Assembly (NCBI RefSeq): GCF_030063305.1
Contig: NZ_JASISV010000002.1
Location: forward strand, 248,001 to 312,000
Reading direction: 5' to 3'
DNA from: Salinibacterium sp. G-O1
GTDB lineage: Bacteria; Actinomycetota; Actinomycetes; Actinomycetales; Microbacteriaceae
Length of the DNA stretch: 64,000 nucleotides
Below are positions 43,644 to 53,612 of the stretch, one piece after another. A program made the position numbers and the translations under genes. Below the pieces are notes generated by a model. That model did not search any database. It was given only the letters and a program-made list of their open reading frames with translations, and was not told where the DNA came from. How positions within the stretch are numbered: the stretch's first letter is position 1; the number at the start of each line of letters is the position of its first letter.

Positions 43644-45185
43644 ATGTCGCCCGTGAACATCACAGCCGACTTCAACCCGTTGAGGTTGTTGTCGGATCGC
43701 AGGCTTAATCGAATTGCCGGCCCCAGTGGCCTGGTGATTTTCGGCGTCACGGGCGACCTGTCGCGTAAAAAGCTGATGCCAGCCGTGTACGACCTGGCAA
43801 ATCGCGGTCTGTTGCCGCCCGGTTTCGCGCTCGTCGGGTTCGCCAGACGGGACTGGGATGACCAGGACTTCGCGAAGGTGGTGCACGACGCGGTCAAGCA
43901 GTACGCGCGCACCCCCTTCGACGAAGACGTCTGGGCTCAGCTGGCCCAGGGCATCCGATTTGTGCAGGGTGAATTTGATGATGCTGAGGCTTTTGCGCGT
44001 CTGAAGAAGACCGTCGACGAGCTCGATCGCGAACGCGGAACCATGGGCAATCACGCCTTCTACCTGTCGATTCCGCCGAAGTCGTTTCCCGAAGTCACCG
44101 AGCGTCTCCGGGACTCAGGGCTGGCTGAACAAAAGAATGGCGAATGGCGCCGGGTCGTCATCGAAAAGCCGTTCGGAAGCGACCTCACAACGGCTCGAGA
44201 ACTCAACGCAGTCGTCGAATCGGTATTTCCGCCAGACAGTGTGTTCCGCATTGACCACTACCTCGGCAAAGAGACTGTGCAGAACATCCTGGCGCTGCGG
44301 TTTGCCAACCAGCTGTATGAACCCATCTGGAACGCCAACTACGTCGACCACGTGCAGATCACGATGGCCGAGGACATCGGTGTGGGAGGTCGCGCCGGCT
44401 ACTACGACGGCATCGGCGCTGCGCGCGACGTCATCCAGAACCACCTTCTGCAGCTCCTTGCGCTCACGGCGATGGAAGAGCCCGTCTCCTTCGACGCGGC
44501 AGACCTGCGCGCCGAGAAAGAGAAGGTGCTCTCGGCCGTCAGACTGCCGAAAGATCTCGGGAAACATACTGCTCGCGGGCAGTACACGGGCGGATGGTCA
44601 GGTGGCGAGAAGGTCGCCGGATTCCTCGAAGAGGACGGGATGAACCCCGAATCCATCACCGAAACCTTCGCGGCAATTCGCCTCGACATCGGCACCAGAC
44701 GCTGGGCGGGTGTGCCGTTCTACCTGCGGGCAGGAAAGCGGCTCGGCCGCAGGGTCACCGAGATCGCCGTAGTCTTCAAGCGCGCTCCCCAGTACCTGTT
44801 CGCCGAGAGCCAGACCTCCGCGCTGGGGCAGAATGCCCTCGTGATCCGGGTGCAGCCAGATGAGGGTGTGACCATACGTTTCGGTTCGAAAGTTCCCGGC
44901 GCCGGCATGCAGGTGCGTGACGTGACAATGGACTTCGGCTACGGCCACGCATTCACCGAGGCAAGCCCCGAGGCGTACGAGCGACTCATCCTCGACGTTC
45001 TGCTGGGAGATCCGCCACTGTTCCCCCGTCACGAAGAGGTGGAGCTCAGCTGGAAAATCCTCGACCCCATCGAGGAGTACTGGGCGACACAGGGGCAGCC
45101 AGAGCAGTACCGACCGGGCACGTGGGGCCCGTCATCCGCTGACGATTTGATGGCCAGAGACGGCCGCACCTGGAGACGACCATGA
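43644..45185 (+). CDS. zwf: Glucose-6-phosphate 1-dehydrogenase
   Basis: A 513-residue enzyme with the cofactor loop VIFGVTGDLSRKKLMPAVYD and the substrate motif RIDHYLGKETVQN. It oxidises glucose-6-phosphate to 6-phosphogluconolactone, producing NADPH. The ATG is preceded by TAGGAG at five bases, and the start codon lies 30 bases after pgi. The stop overlaps the opcA start as ATGA. Confidence 0.98.
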   Translation: MSPVNITADFNPLRLLSDRRLNRIAGPSGLVIFGVTGDLSRKKLMPAVYDLANRGLLPPGFALVGFARRDWDDQDFAKVVHDAVKQYARTPFDEDVWAQLAQGIRFVQGEFDDAEAFARLKKTVDELDRERGTMGNHAFYLSIPPKSFPEVTERLRDSGLAEQKNGEWRRVVIEKPFGSDLTTARELNAVVESVFPPDSVFRIDHYLGKETVQNILALRFANQLYEPIWNANYVDHVQITMAEDIGVGGRAGYYDGIGAARDVIQNHLLQLLALTAMEEPVSFDAADLRAEKEKVLSAVRLPKDLGKHTARGQYTGGWSGGEKVAGFLEEDGMNPESITETFAAIRLDIGTRRWAGVPFYLRAGKRLGRRVTEIAVVFKRAPQYLFAESQTSALGQNALVIRVQPDEGVTIRFGSKVPGAGMQVRDVTMDFGYGHAFTEASPEAYERLILDVLLGDPPLFPRHEEVELSWKILDPIEEYWATQGQPEQYRPGTWGPSSADDLMARDGRTWRRP

Positions 45186-46156
45186 TCGTTGACCTGCCGA
45201 ATACGACCACCAGCAAGATATCGAAGACCCTCGTCAAGATTCGCGAAGAGGGCGGGGCCGTAGCGCTCGGCCGGGTTCTGACGCTGATCATCAGTACCAG
45301 GCTTGGCGAAGAGGAAGAGGCCATCGAGGCCGCCAACGATGCTTCCCGCGAGCACCCCATGCGGGTGATTGTGGTCTCCACCGACTCCGAGAAAGCCCAG
45401 GGTGACAGCGAGGCGAGGGTTGACGCCCAGATTCGTGTCGGAGGGGATGCAGGCGCCAGCGAGGTCATCGTGGTCAAGGCCTTCGGCGATGCTGCCAAGG
45501 ACCGGGAAAGCCTCGTTACAGGACTGCTGCTGCCCGACGCCCCCGTCGTGGCCTGGTGGCCGGGAAACGCACCAGAAGCCGTGTCGCAGTCGGCCATCGG
45601 TCGGATCGCGCAGCGTCGGATCACCGACGCGGCCGCCTGCTCTCATCCGCTCAAAGTGATCTCGACCATCGCCCACACCTACGAGCCGGGTGACACCGAC
45701 TTTGCCTGGACTCGACTCACGTTGTGGCGCGCGCAGCTTGCCGCTGTGCTCGATCAGCCCCCGTACGAGCCTGTCACGGCGATCGAAGTGCATGGTGCCG
45801 CAGATTCTCCCTCCACGGTGCTGCTCGCGGCGTGGCTTCAGCTGCAACTCGAGGTCGAAGTGACGCTCATCGTGTCACGCAAGTCACACGGCAGCAGCGG
45901 CATTCAGGGCGTCACTCTCACGCGCAAGTCCGGGCAGATCAAGCTCGAACGAACGATGACGAACATTGCCACCCTGGTGCAGCCCAACCAGCCCACCCAC
46001 GACATCTCCCTCCCCCGTCGGAGCCTTCGCGACTGTCTCGCGGAGGAACTGCGCAGGCTCGACCCCGATGAACTTTTCGGTCACGTCGTGCAGCAGGGTG
46101 TTGGCCAACTCAGCAAGCCTGAAAAAGAACCAGTCCAGACCGGAGCAAAGTCATGA
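45182..46156 (+). CDS. opcA: OpcA, glucose-6-phosphate dehydrogenase assembly protein
   Basis: A 324-residue OpcA with N-terminal VDLPNTTTSKISKTLVKIRE and LLPDAPVVAWWPGNAPE, and the later YEPGDTDFAWTRLTLWRAQL. OpcA activates or assembles the zwf product in cyanobacteria and actinobacteria. It is coupled at both ends, with ATGA overlaps to zwf and pgl. A C-terminal ESX-like extension is absent. Confidence 0.96.
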   Translation: MIVDLPNTTTSKISKTLVKIREEGGAVALGRVLTLIISTRLGEEEEAIEAANDASREHPMRVIVVSTDSEKAQGDSEARVDAQIRVGGDAGASEVIVVKAFGDAAKDRESLVTGLLLPDAPVVAWWPGNAPEAVSQSAIGRIAQRRITDAAACSHPLKVISTIAHTYEPGDTDFAWTRLTLWRAQLAAVLDQPPYEPVTAIEVHGAADSPSTVLLAAWLQLQLEVEVTLIVSRKSHGSSGIQGVTLTRKSGQIKLERTMTNIATLVQPNQPTHDISLPRRSLRDCLAEELRRLDPDELFGHVVQQGVGQLSKPEKEPVQTGAKS

Positions 46157-46959
46157 CCAACGAACGTCGCGTGATTCTGCACCCGGATAAGTCATCGCTT
46201 GCCGCAGCCGTCGCTGCACGCTTCATCACCAAAGCCGTCGACCTCATCGCAGAGTTTGACGAGGCCTCCGTGGTTCTGACCGGTGGCACCATGGGATCAG
46301 CCGTTCTGGAGGCGATCAACGCGTCTCCGGCCCGCGACTCCATCGACTGGAGCCGCGTCAACGTGTGGTGGGGCGACGAGCGCTGGCTGCCGGCGGGCGA
46401 TCCCGACCGTAACGAGACTCAGGCGCGCGCGGCGCTGCTCGATCACGTTCCGCTCGACCCTGACCGTGTTCATCCTTTCGCGGCATCCGACAGCGGCGTG
46501 GAGCTCGACGAGGCTTCCGACGCATATGCGGCTCTCATCACCGCACATAGCCCCGCAAACGCTGCGATGCCAAATTTCGACATCACCTTCCTGGGAATGG
46601 GACCGGACGGACACATCGCCTCGCTGTTTCCCGAGCGCGGCGGAATTCTCGAGCGCGAGAAAACCGTTATCTCGGTGCGAAACTCACCCAAGCCGCCACC
46701 GGAGCGACTGAGCCTCACCCTGCCGGTGATCAACTCATCGGCGCGAGTGTGGCTCGTGGTGGCTGGCGCAGACAAGGCCTCGGCACTTGGCCTGACGTTG
46801 GCTGGTGCCGGTGTGAACGAGGTGCCTGCCGCGGGAGTGGAGGGACGCCGCAAGACGCTGTTCTTCGTCGACGCTGACGCAGCGGCTCAAGTTCCTGAGA
46901 ATCTGATCGCGCCCGGGCAGTTCTGGACCGGCGCTGATGACCACGGCCTGGTCATCTAA
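46153..46959 (+). CDS. pgl: 6-phosphogluconolactonase
   Basis: A 268-residue NagB/DevB-type lactonase with VVLTGGTMGSAVLEAI, VNVWWGDERWLPAGDPDRNE and ITFLGMGPDGHIASLFPE. It hydrolyses 6-phosphogluconolactone to 6-phosphogluconate. It is the last gene of the operon; gnd (the next enzyme) is not in the window. The ATG overlaps the opcA stop. A hairpin follows at 46985. Confidence 0.97.
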   Translation: MTNERRVILHPDKSSLAAAVAARFITKAVDLIAEFDEASVVLTGGTMGSAVLEAINASPARDSIDWSRVNVWWGDERWLPAGDPDRNETQARAALLDHVPLDPDRVHPFAASDSGVELDEASDAYAALITAHSPANAAMPNFDITFLGMGPDGHIASLFPERGGILEREKTVISVRNSPKPPPERLSLTLPVINSSARVWLVVAGADKASALGLTLAGAGVNEVPAAGVEGRRKTLFFVDADAAAQVPENLIAPGQFWTGADDHGLVI

Positions 46960-46984
46960 ACGGGCGATCGACGAGACCTGACGT

Positions 46985-47011
46985 GGCCAACCGAACCTCG
47001 TTCGGTTGGCC
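46985..47011. terminator. Perfect hairpin between convergent pgl and rbpA
   Basis: A perfect 12-bp stem (GGCCAACCGAAC / GTTCGGTTGGCC) with loop CTC sits between the stop codons of pgl and rbpA. No T-run follows on either side, so it may be a U-tract-less terminator used by both strands. Confidence 0.75.
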
Positions 47012-47018
47012 GCAGATG

Positions 47019-47381
47019 TTAGTTGGTGACTGTTCCGCGTCGCGCGCGAAGCTGCACGAGTGCCTCTTCGAGAAGCTGTGCCGCCTCTTCCTCGCTGCGG
47101 CGCTCTTTCACGTATGCGAGGTGGGTCTTGTAAGGCTCGAGCTTGGTGACAGACGGAGGATTTTCCTTGTCGCGTCCGGCAGGAAGACCGGTTGACGGCG
47201 AGTCGATCGTCTCTGGGATCTCTTCATCCGGCAGGTTCGCAGCGAAATTGCGGACTGTTTCGTTGCCCATCTCATCCCAGTACGAGACCTGGATGCGATC
47301 AGCGTGGAATCCACGATCCTGCTCGCCCATGGGGCCTGCGCCTACACGAGAACCTCGAATTGCACTTCCGCCTGATGCCAC
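47019..47381 (-). CDS. rbpA: RNA polymerase-binding protein RbpA
   Basis: A 120-residue RbpA: N-terminal tail with SAIRGSRVGAGPMGEQDRG, central VSYWDEMGNETVRNFAAN (core domain) and a C-terminal sigma-interaction helix (HLAYVKERRSEEEAAQLLEEAL). It binds principal sigma and stabilises open complexes in Actinobacteria. The central core domain carries no Cys pair, unlike zinc-binding RbpA forms. The GTG start has AAGGGG close upstream. It follows secG on the same strand with a hairpin between. Confidence 0.95.
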   Translation of the reverse strand: MASGGSAIRGSRVGAGPMGEQDRGFHADRIQVSYWDEMGNETVRNFAANLPDEEIPETIDSPSTGLPAGRDKENPPSVTKLEPYKTHLAYVKERRSEEEAAQLLEEALVQLRARRGTVTN

Positions 47382-47420
47382 GATGCCCCTTAGTTCGAAC
47401 TGTTGTTGTGATGTGCTGGA

Positions 47421-47448
47421 CGAGCCCCGTTATGAACGAGTGGGCTCG
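47421..47448 (-). terminator. Hairpin between secG and rbpA
   Basis: A 7-bp stem (CGAGCCC / GGGCTCG) with a 14-base loop begins about nine bases after the secG stop. It could terminate or attenuate read-through into rbpA. Confidence 0.4.
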
Positions 47449-47456
47449 AGTTGGGC

Positions 47457-47705
47457 CTAAGCTCCGTCGAATTTGGTGATGAGTCCGAGGAACACGATGC
47501 AGCTGATCCAGACCACACCAAGAATGACGGTAATTCGGTTGAGGTTTCGCTCGGCAACCCCGGACGCACCGAGGTTGGACGTGACGCCGCCACCGAACAT
47601 GTCGGAGAGGCCGCCACCGCGACCGCGGTGCAGCAGGATGAGCAGAGTGAGCAGCAAGCTTGTGAGCCCGAGAACGACCTGAAGCGCTACCTGAAGAATT
47701 TCCAC
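47457..47705 (-). CDS. secG: SecG, preprotein translocase subunit
   Basis: An 82-residue protein with two transmembrane helices (about residues 3-24 and 58-77). The loop LHRGRGGGLSDMFGGGVTSNLGAS between them is characteristic of SecG. It is the small subunit of the SecYEG channel. The start is GTG. Its place after tpiA is conserved in many actinobacteria. Confidence 0.97.
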   Translation of the reverse strand: MEILQVALQVVLGLTSLLLTLLILLHRGRGGGLSDMFGGGVTSNLGASGVAERNLNRITVILGVVWISCIVFLGLITKFDGA

Positions 47706-47774
47706 GAATAATACCTTTCGAAAGCCTCGACTATCCTATCCGACAACACGAGGTCGTCGATGTCGGGGTTCTCA

Positions 47775-47792
47775 CCGCGCTGGTGCGCGCGG
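47775..47792 (-). terminator. Weak hairpin after tpiA
   Basis: CCGCGC / GCGCGG with a six-base loop lies 14 bases past the tpiA stop. Stem is short and no U-run follows, so it is only a possible partial terminator before secG. Confidence 0.3.
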
Positions 47793-47805
47793 AATAAGGG
47801 AAGTA

Positions 47806-48603
47806 TCAGGTGCCGACGTGCTTCTGGAAGCGCGCAATGCTGGCGAATTCCGTGACATCCAGGCTTGCGCCACCGACGAGCGCACCATCGACGTTCGGCT
47901 GCCGCATGAACCCTGCGATGTTGCTCGACTTGACCGAGCCGCCGTAGAGGATCCGAGTGGCGTCGGCGACCTCATCGCCCAACAACTCAGCGAGGGTGGC
48001 GCGTAGCGTCGCGGCAACCTGCTCCGCCTGCTCCGGAGTTGCGGCCTGACCAGATCCGATGGCCCACACGGGCTCGTAAGCGACGACCAGGTTGGGCGTT
48101 CCGCTGATGCCGGCAAGTGCTGCGCGCAATTGCGCAACGGGCACGGCACTCGGGCCGTGCGTCTCGAGATCTTCGGCTGTTTCGCCGACGCACAGCACCG
48201 GAACAACACCGTGCTTGATGGCAGCGGCAACCTTACGGCCCAGCTGTTCATCGGTCTCGGCGTGCAGGGTGCGGCGTTCGGAGTGGCCGATGATCACGTA
48301 GGTGCAATCGAGAGCCTTAAGGAACGCGCCCGAGATCTCGCCGGTGAATGCGCCCGAGTCATGTTCGGAGAGGTCCTGGCCGCCGTAAACGATGTCCAGC
48401 TTGTCTGCAGCGACCAGGTTTTGCACAGAGCGAAGATCGGTGAACGGTGGGAACACGGCCACCTCAGCGCCCTCGATGCCGTAGTCGTGGCGGGCATCCT
48501 TAAGGGTCCAGTCGAGCTTCTGCACGAAAGCGATCGCCTGCAGGTGATCGAGGTTCAATTTCCAGTTGCCCGCAATAAGCGGGACGCGAGCTACTTTTGC
48601 CAT
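47806..48603 (-). CDS. tpiA: Triosephosphate isomerase
   Basis: A 265-residue TIM-barrel enzyme. Substrate-binding Lys lies in LIAGNWKLNL, the electrophilic His in VIIGHSERR and the catalytic Glu in VVAYEPVWAIGSG. ILYGGSVKSSN and GALVGGASLD hold the phosphate. It interconverts dihydroxyacetone phosphate and glyceraldehyde-3-phosphate. The ATG overlaps the end of pgk by 13 bases. Confidence 0.98.
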   Translation of the reverse strand: MAKVARVPLIAGNWKLNLDHLQAIAFVQKLDWTLKDARHDYGIEGAEVAVFPPFTDLRSVQNLVAADKLDIVYGGQDLSEHDSGAFTGEISGAFLKALDCTYVIIGHSERRTLHAETDEQLGRKVAAAIKHGVVPVLCVGETAEDLETHGPSAVPVAQLRAALAGISGTPNLVVAYEPVWAIGSGQAATPEQAEQVAATLRATLAELLGDEVADATRILYGGSVKSSNIAGFMRQPNVDGALVGGASLDVTEFASIARFQKHVGT

Positions 48604-49808
48604 CCGAGGACCTCCAGGCCGGGCAGCGACTTGCCTTCGAGGAACTCGAGGCTCGCGCCACCGCCAGTTGAAATGTGACCGAATTGGTCATCGTTGAAAC
48701 CGAGAGCCCGGACGGCGGCGGCGGAATCGCCACCACCAACAACCCCGAACCCCTCGAACGTAGTGAGTGCAGAAGCGACCGCGCGGGTGCCCGCGGCGAA
48801 CGGAGCCAGCTCGAAAACGCCCATCGGGCCGTTCCAGAAGACTGTCTTCGAATCGATGATCGCCTCGGCGAAACGAGCAGCGGTATCCGGCCCGATATCG
48901 AGCCCCAGTCCGGATGCACCGAAGGCAGTCTCTTCGATCGCATCAGCCGACGTGACCACGTGCTCGGCGTCGCCACCGAATTCCGATGCAACGACGATGT
49001 CGGTGGGGAGGACGATCTCGACACCCAGCCTTTCGGCTTCCGCGAGATAGCCCTTGACCGCATCGACCTGGTCGAGTTCCAGGAGGCTCGATCCGACCTT
49101 GTGTCCCAGGGCAACGAGGAAGGTGAAGAGCATCCCTCCACCGATGAGGAGACGGTCTACCTTCGGCAGCAACGCACCGATGACTGCAAGCTTGTCTGAC
49201 ACCTTCGAACCGCCGAGAACGACCGTGTACGGCTTCTCTGGAACGACCGTCAGTCTCTCGAGCACGTCGAGTTCCTGCTCGATGAGAAGGCCGGCGGCGC
49301 TGGGAAGCGCTTCTGCCAGTTCGAAGACGCTCGCTTGCTTTCGATGTACGACGCCGAAGCCGTCTGATACGAAGGCATCGCCGAACGCGGCGAGCTTCGC
49401 GGCGAACTGCGCCCGCTCCCCCGCGTCCTTGCTCGTCTCATGCGCATTGAAACGCAGGTTTTCGAGCAGTGCAACGCCTCCGTCTTCGAGTTCCGCTACG
49501 GACTCTTCGGCTGCGGAGCCGACTGTGTCCGTGGCGAACACCACGGGCTTGCCGAGCAACTCGCACAGCCGCTGCGCCACGGGGGCGAGGCTGTACTTCG
49601 AGTTCGGTTCGCCATCGGGACGACCCAGATGGGACACGACGATAACGCGTGCCCCAGCCTGGATCAACCGGTTAAGAGTGGGCAGCGATGCACGGATGCG
49701 ACCGTCATCGGTAATCTGACCGTCTTTCAAGGGAACGTTCAGGTCGCAGCGGACCAGAACCTTCTTACCCGTCAGATCGCCCAGCGAGTCAATCGTTCGC
49801 AGTGACAT
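48591..49808 (-). CDS. pgk: Phosphoglycerate kinase
   Basis: A 405-residue PGK: LVRCDLNVPLKDG at the N-terminus, VVSHLGRPDGEPNSKYSLAP, VLGGSKVSDKLAVI and FWNGPMGVFE with GGGDSAAAV at the C-terminus. It makes ATP from 1,3-bisphosphoglycerate. The frame extends upstream to 49895, but the ATG at 49808 gives the normal start (SLRTIDSLGDL). It lies 14 bases after gap, and its end overlaps tpiA. Confidence 0.98.
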   Translation of the reverse strand: MSLRTIDSLGDLTGKKVLVRCDLNVPLKDGQITDDGRIRASLPTLNRLIQAGARVIVVSHLGRPDGEPNSKYSLAPVAQRLCELLGKPVVFATDTVGSAAEESVAELEDGGVALLENLRFNAHETSKDAGERAQFAAKLAAFGDAFVSDGFGVVHRKQASVFELAEALPSAAGLLIEQELDVLERLTVVPEKPYTVVLGGSKVSDKLAVIGALLPKVDRLLIGGGMLFTFLVALGHKVGSSLLELDQVDAVKGYLAEAERLGVEIVLPTDIVVASEFGGDAEHVVTSADAIEETAFGASGLGLDIGPDTAARFAEAIIDSKTVFWNGPMGVFELAPFAAGTRAVASALTTFEGFGVVGGGDSAAAVRALGFNDDQFGHISTGGGASLEFLEGKSLPGLEVLGWQK

Positions 49809-49822
49809 CGTTGCGGAGGGTG

Positions 49823-50845
<1,023 letters not shown>

Positions 50846-50894
50846 TCAGGCGTCTTGGACGCTTCGTGCTTGTGTGGTGGTGGTGGAGGTGATG

Positions 50895-50922
50895 GTGGCC
50901 GGGCGCCGTTGCGACCGGCCAC
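50895..50922 (-). terminator. Hairpin after sodA
   Basis: GTGGCCGG / CCGGCCAC with a 12-base loop follows the sodA stop by about eight bases on the minus strand. Beyond it is a low-complexity tract (GTGGTGGTGGTGGAGG on the plus strand) instead of a U-run. Confidence 0.5.
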
Positions 50923-50929
50923 GACGCCG

Positions 50930-51556
50930 CTACGACAGTAGCAGCAGCCCGCTCGTCTTTTCGCGCGCTGCGTCGAAGCGCTGCTGGACGTTCGCCCAGT
51001 TGGCGATATTCCAGAACGCCTTCACGTAGTCGGCGCGCACGTTCTTGTAGTCGAGGTAGTAGGCGTGCTCCCAGACGTCCAGCATCAGCAGCGGGACAAT
51101 GCCGGCAGGCAGGTTGCCCTGCTGGTCGAAGAACTGCACGATGATGAGGTTCTCACCGAGCGAATCCCAGGCGAGCACTGCCCAGCCTGAACCCTGCACG
51201 CCCATGGCCGTTGCGGTGAAATGCGCGGTGAACTTGTCGAACGAGCCGAAGTGGTCGTCGATGGCACTGGCGAGATCGCCGGTCGGCTTGTCGCCGCCAT
51301 CCGGAGACAGGTTGGTCCAGAAAATCGAATGGTTTACGTGGCCGCCGAGGTTGAACGACAGGTCTTTCTCGAGCTTGTTGACATTGGCGAGGTCGCCAGA
51401 ATCACGAGCTGCGGCGAGCCCGGCAAGCGCAGCATTGGCGCCCGTCACGTACGCCTGGTGGTGCTTGCTGTGGTGAAGCTCCATGATCGCACCACTGATG
51501 CTCGGGGCAAGCGCCGAGTAGTCGTATGCAAGTTCAGGAAGGGTGTATTCAGCCAA
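50930..51556 (-). CDS. sodA: Superoxide dismutase, Fe/Mn family
   Basis: A 208-residue SOD. The first metal-binding stretch is [18 protein letters not shown] (His28) and the last ligands are in [21 protein letters not shown] holds the second His. It dismutates superoxide; metal (Mn, Fe or either) cannot be told by eye. The start is TTG with TAGGAG about eight bases upstream. It lies between whiA and gap, as in relatives I recall. Confidence 0.96.
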   Translation of the reverse strand: MAEYTLPELAYDYSALAPSISGAIMELHHSKHHQAYVTGANAALAGLAAARDSGDLANVNKLEKDLSFNLGGHVNHSIFWTNLSPDGGDKPTGDLASAIDDHFGSFDKFTAHFTATAMGVQGSGWAVLAWDSLGENLIIVQFFDQQGNLPAGIVPLLMLDVWEHAYYLDYKNVRADYVKAFWNIANWANVQQRFDAAREKTSGLLLLS

Positions 51557-51681
51557 CGTTATCTCCTAGCAAATAGGCCCCTGAGAACGATCCGAAATCG
51601 TGTTGGGGTGACCTTTCCAGTCTACTCACCACAACAGTGCGCCCATCGAATGCGTCCTCGTTGCGGAATCGAACGGACGGC

Positions 51682-52659
51682 CTACTCGTCGAGATCGGGC
51701 GGAAGGTTGGCGTCGGTTCCCAGAATTCCAAGGTCGCTGGCGCGCTTGTCAGCCATGGCGAGCAGGCGGCGGATCCTGCCGGCGACCGCGTCCTTCGTCA
51801 TGGGTGGGTCGGCGTGGTGGCCCAACTCGTCAAGGCTGGAGTCGCGGAATCGAAGGCGCAGCTGCCCGGCGTACTGCAGGTGGAAGGGAACATCGTCGCC
51901 GAGGATCTCGAGTGCTCGTTCCACACGGGCGCAGGCCGCGACCGCGGCCTGCGCTGAACGACGCAGGTTCGCGTCGTCGAAGTTGACGAGCCGGTTTGCC
52001 GTCGCCCTGACTTCGCGACGCTGGCGAAGTTCATTCCAACTCAGCACACTCTTCTGAGCACCCATCAGCACGAGCATTGCGCTGATCGCTTCACCGTCGC
52101 GTACAACGACACGGTGCACGCCCCTGACTTCTCTGGCCTTCGCCGAGACCTTCAGTCGGCCGGCAGCACCAACGAGAGCCATGGCGGCCTCATTTCCGGG
52201 GCACGTGATCTCCAGCGCGGCGGAACGACCGGGGTCTGTCAGACTTCCTGCGGCCAGGAATGCCCCGCGCCATACGGCCGAGAGCTCCTCCTGGCTGCCT
52301 GTGGTGAGCCGGTTCGGCAATCCGCGGATCGGCCGTCGGCGCGCGTCCAGCAGGCCAGTCTGCCGCGCCAGCGTTTCGCCGCCGTCGAGAACCCGCACCA
52401 GGAAGTGGCTGGTTCGACGCGTACCGGAAGCTGATACGACGGAGGCATCGGAACGCACTCCGTACAGTTCCGCGATGTCCTTGCGCACCCGCCGCGCCAA
52501 TTGCTCCGTTTCGAGCTCGGACTCGACGGCGATCCTGCCCGAAATCATGTGGAGACCACCCGAAAAACGCAGGATGGTCGCAAGCTCCGCCGCACGCACC
52601 GTCGTTTTACCCGACGTGATGCTCGTCAGTTCTTCCTTCACCTCGGCGGTCAATGCCAC
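51682..52659 (-). CDS. whiA: WhiA, DNA-binding regulator
   Basis: A 325-residue WhiA with an N-terminal LAGLIDADG-like domain ([20 protein letters not shown]) and a C-terminal helix-turn-helix ([37 protein letters not shown]). It regulates cell division and sporulation in Streptomyces, and cell division or chromosome segregation elsewhere. An ATG at 52674 is in frame, but AAGGAG lies just before the GTG at 52659, which starts [10 protein letters not shown] as in the family. It follows rapZ after 51 bases, with no yvcK between. Confidence 0.95.
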   Translation of the reverse strand: MALTAEVKEELTSITSGKTTVRAAELATILRFSGGLHMISGRIAVESELETEQLARRVRKDIAELYGVRSDASVVSASGTRRTSHFLVRVLDGGETLARQTGLLDARRRPIRGLPNRLTTGSQEELSAVWRGAFLAAGSLTDPGRSAALEITCPGNEAAMALVGAAGRLKVSAKAREVRGVHRVVVRDGEAISAMLVLMGAQKSVLSWNELRQRREVRATANRLVNFDDANLRRSAQAAVAACARVERALEILGDDVPFHLQYAGQLRLRFRDSSLDELGHHADPPMTKDAVAGRIRRLLAMADKRASDLGILGTDANLPPDLDE

Positions 52660-52710
52660 AGGTTTCTCCTTCATTCATGGGGCAGGCTGTATCGGAATAC
52701 CGCCGCCGGG

Positions 52711-53586
52711 TCACTCGCGCCCGAGGTCGCGATGCTTGACGTTGACGACAACGCCGGGAAGCTCACGCAGAAGACCCGCGAGCTCTTCTGCAATCGCGAC
52801 GGAGCGATGTTTGCCGCCCGTGCAACCGATGGCGATCGTAGCGTGTCGCTTATTCTCGCGCTGGAAGCCGGCGAATACCGGCTCCATCGCCTTCGAGTAA
52901 CTCGAAACAAAATCTGATGCGCCAGGCTGAGCAAGAACATATTCTTGCACTTCGACGTCCTTGCCGTTGAGCGACTTGAGCTCTGGAATCCAGAACGGGT
53001 TCGGTAGGAATCGGCAGTCTGCGACCATGTCCGCATCCGCGGGAAGGCCGTATTTGTACCCGAAGCTTTCGACCGTGATGCTGAGTCCGGCGGTGTCTGC
53101 GGCAGCGAACCGTTCTGCAATCGTTGTCGCAAGCTGGTGAATATTTAGTTCAGACGTATCGATGACGATGTCGCTTGTGGAGCGAAGTTCTACCATTCGT
53201 TGACGTTCGGCGGCAATTCCATCGAGGGTGGTGCCGTCGCCCTGAAGTGGATGTGGCCGCCGCACCTGCTCGAAGCGGCGCACCAACGCCGCGTCAGTTG
53301 CCTCCAGGAAAAGGACGCGCATTGCGATCGTGTCGCGAAGTGAGCCGATAGCTTCCTGAACGTCGGAGAACAAGCGGCCCCCGCGCACGTCGACGACCGC
53401 AGCGATTCGTGGGAGCGACTCGCCAGCCTTCTTCGCGAGCTCAACGAGGGGCGTGAGCATCTGGGGCGGAAGGTTGTCGACGACATACCAGCCCAGGTCT
53501 TCAAGGGCGTTGGCTACGGTGGATCGACCGGCACCGGACATACCGGTGACAATCAACATTTCCTGGTGATCAAGCTCGGGCGGCAT
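52711..53586 (-). CDS. rapZ: RapZ, RNase adapter / nucleotide-binding protein
   Basis: A 291-residue P-loop protein: Walker [10 protein letters not shown] (residues 15-23), [10 protein letters not shown] and a C-terminal half with [20 protein letters not shown] and [18 protein letters not shown]. In E. coli RapZ guides RNase E to GlmZ; its actinobacterial partner is uncertain. The ATG follows uvrC by 26 bases. uvrC, rapZ and whiA probably share a transcript. Confidence 0.95.
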   Translation of the reverse strand: MPPELDHQEMLIVTGMSGAGRSTVANALEDLGWYVVDNLPPQMLTPLVELAKKAGESLPRIAAVVDVRGGRLFSDVQEAIGSLRDTIAMRVLFLEATDAALVRRFEQVRRPHPLQGDGTTLDGIAAERQRMVELRSTSDIVIDTSELNIHQLATTIAERFAAADTAGLSITVESFGYKYGLPADADMVADCRFLPNPFWIPELKSLNGKDVEVQEYVLAQPGASDFVSSYSKAMEPVFAGFQRENKRHATIAIGCTGGKHRSVAIAEELAGLLRELPGVVVNVKHRDLGRE

Positions 53587-53612
53587 CGTGAACCAAGACT
53601 AGCGGCAGGTTG

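Noticed and set aside
47392-47401. AGTTCGAACT palindrome just upstream of rbpA as a second LexA box
   Set aside because: The half-sites are in the reverse order (GTTC-GAAC, no spacer) compared with the SOS consensus GAAC-N4-GTTC.
50861-50898. GGT/GTG-rich tract downstream of sodA as a functional repeat or CRISPR-like element
   Set aside because: It is a short low-complexity run without regular units; no CRISPR repeats or cas genes occur in the window.
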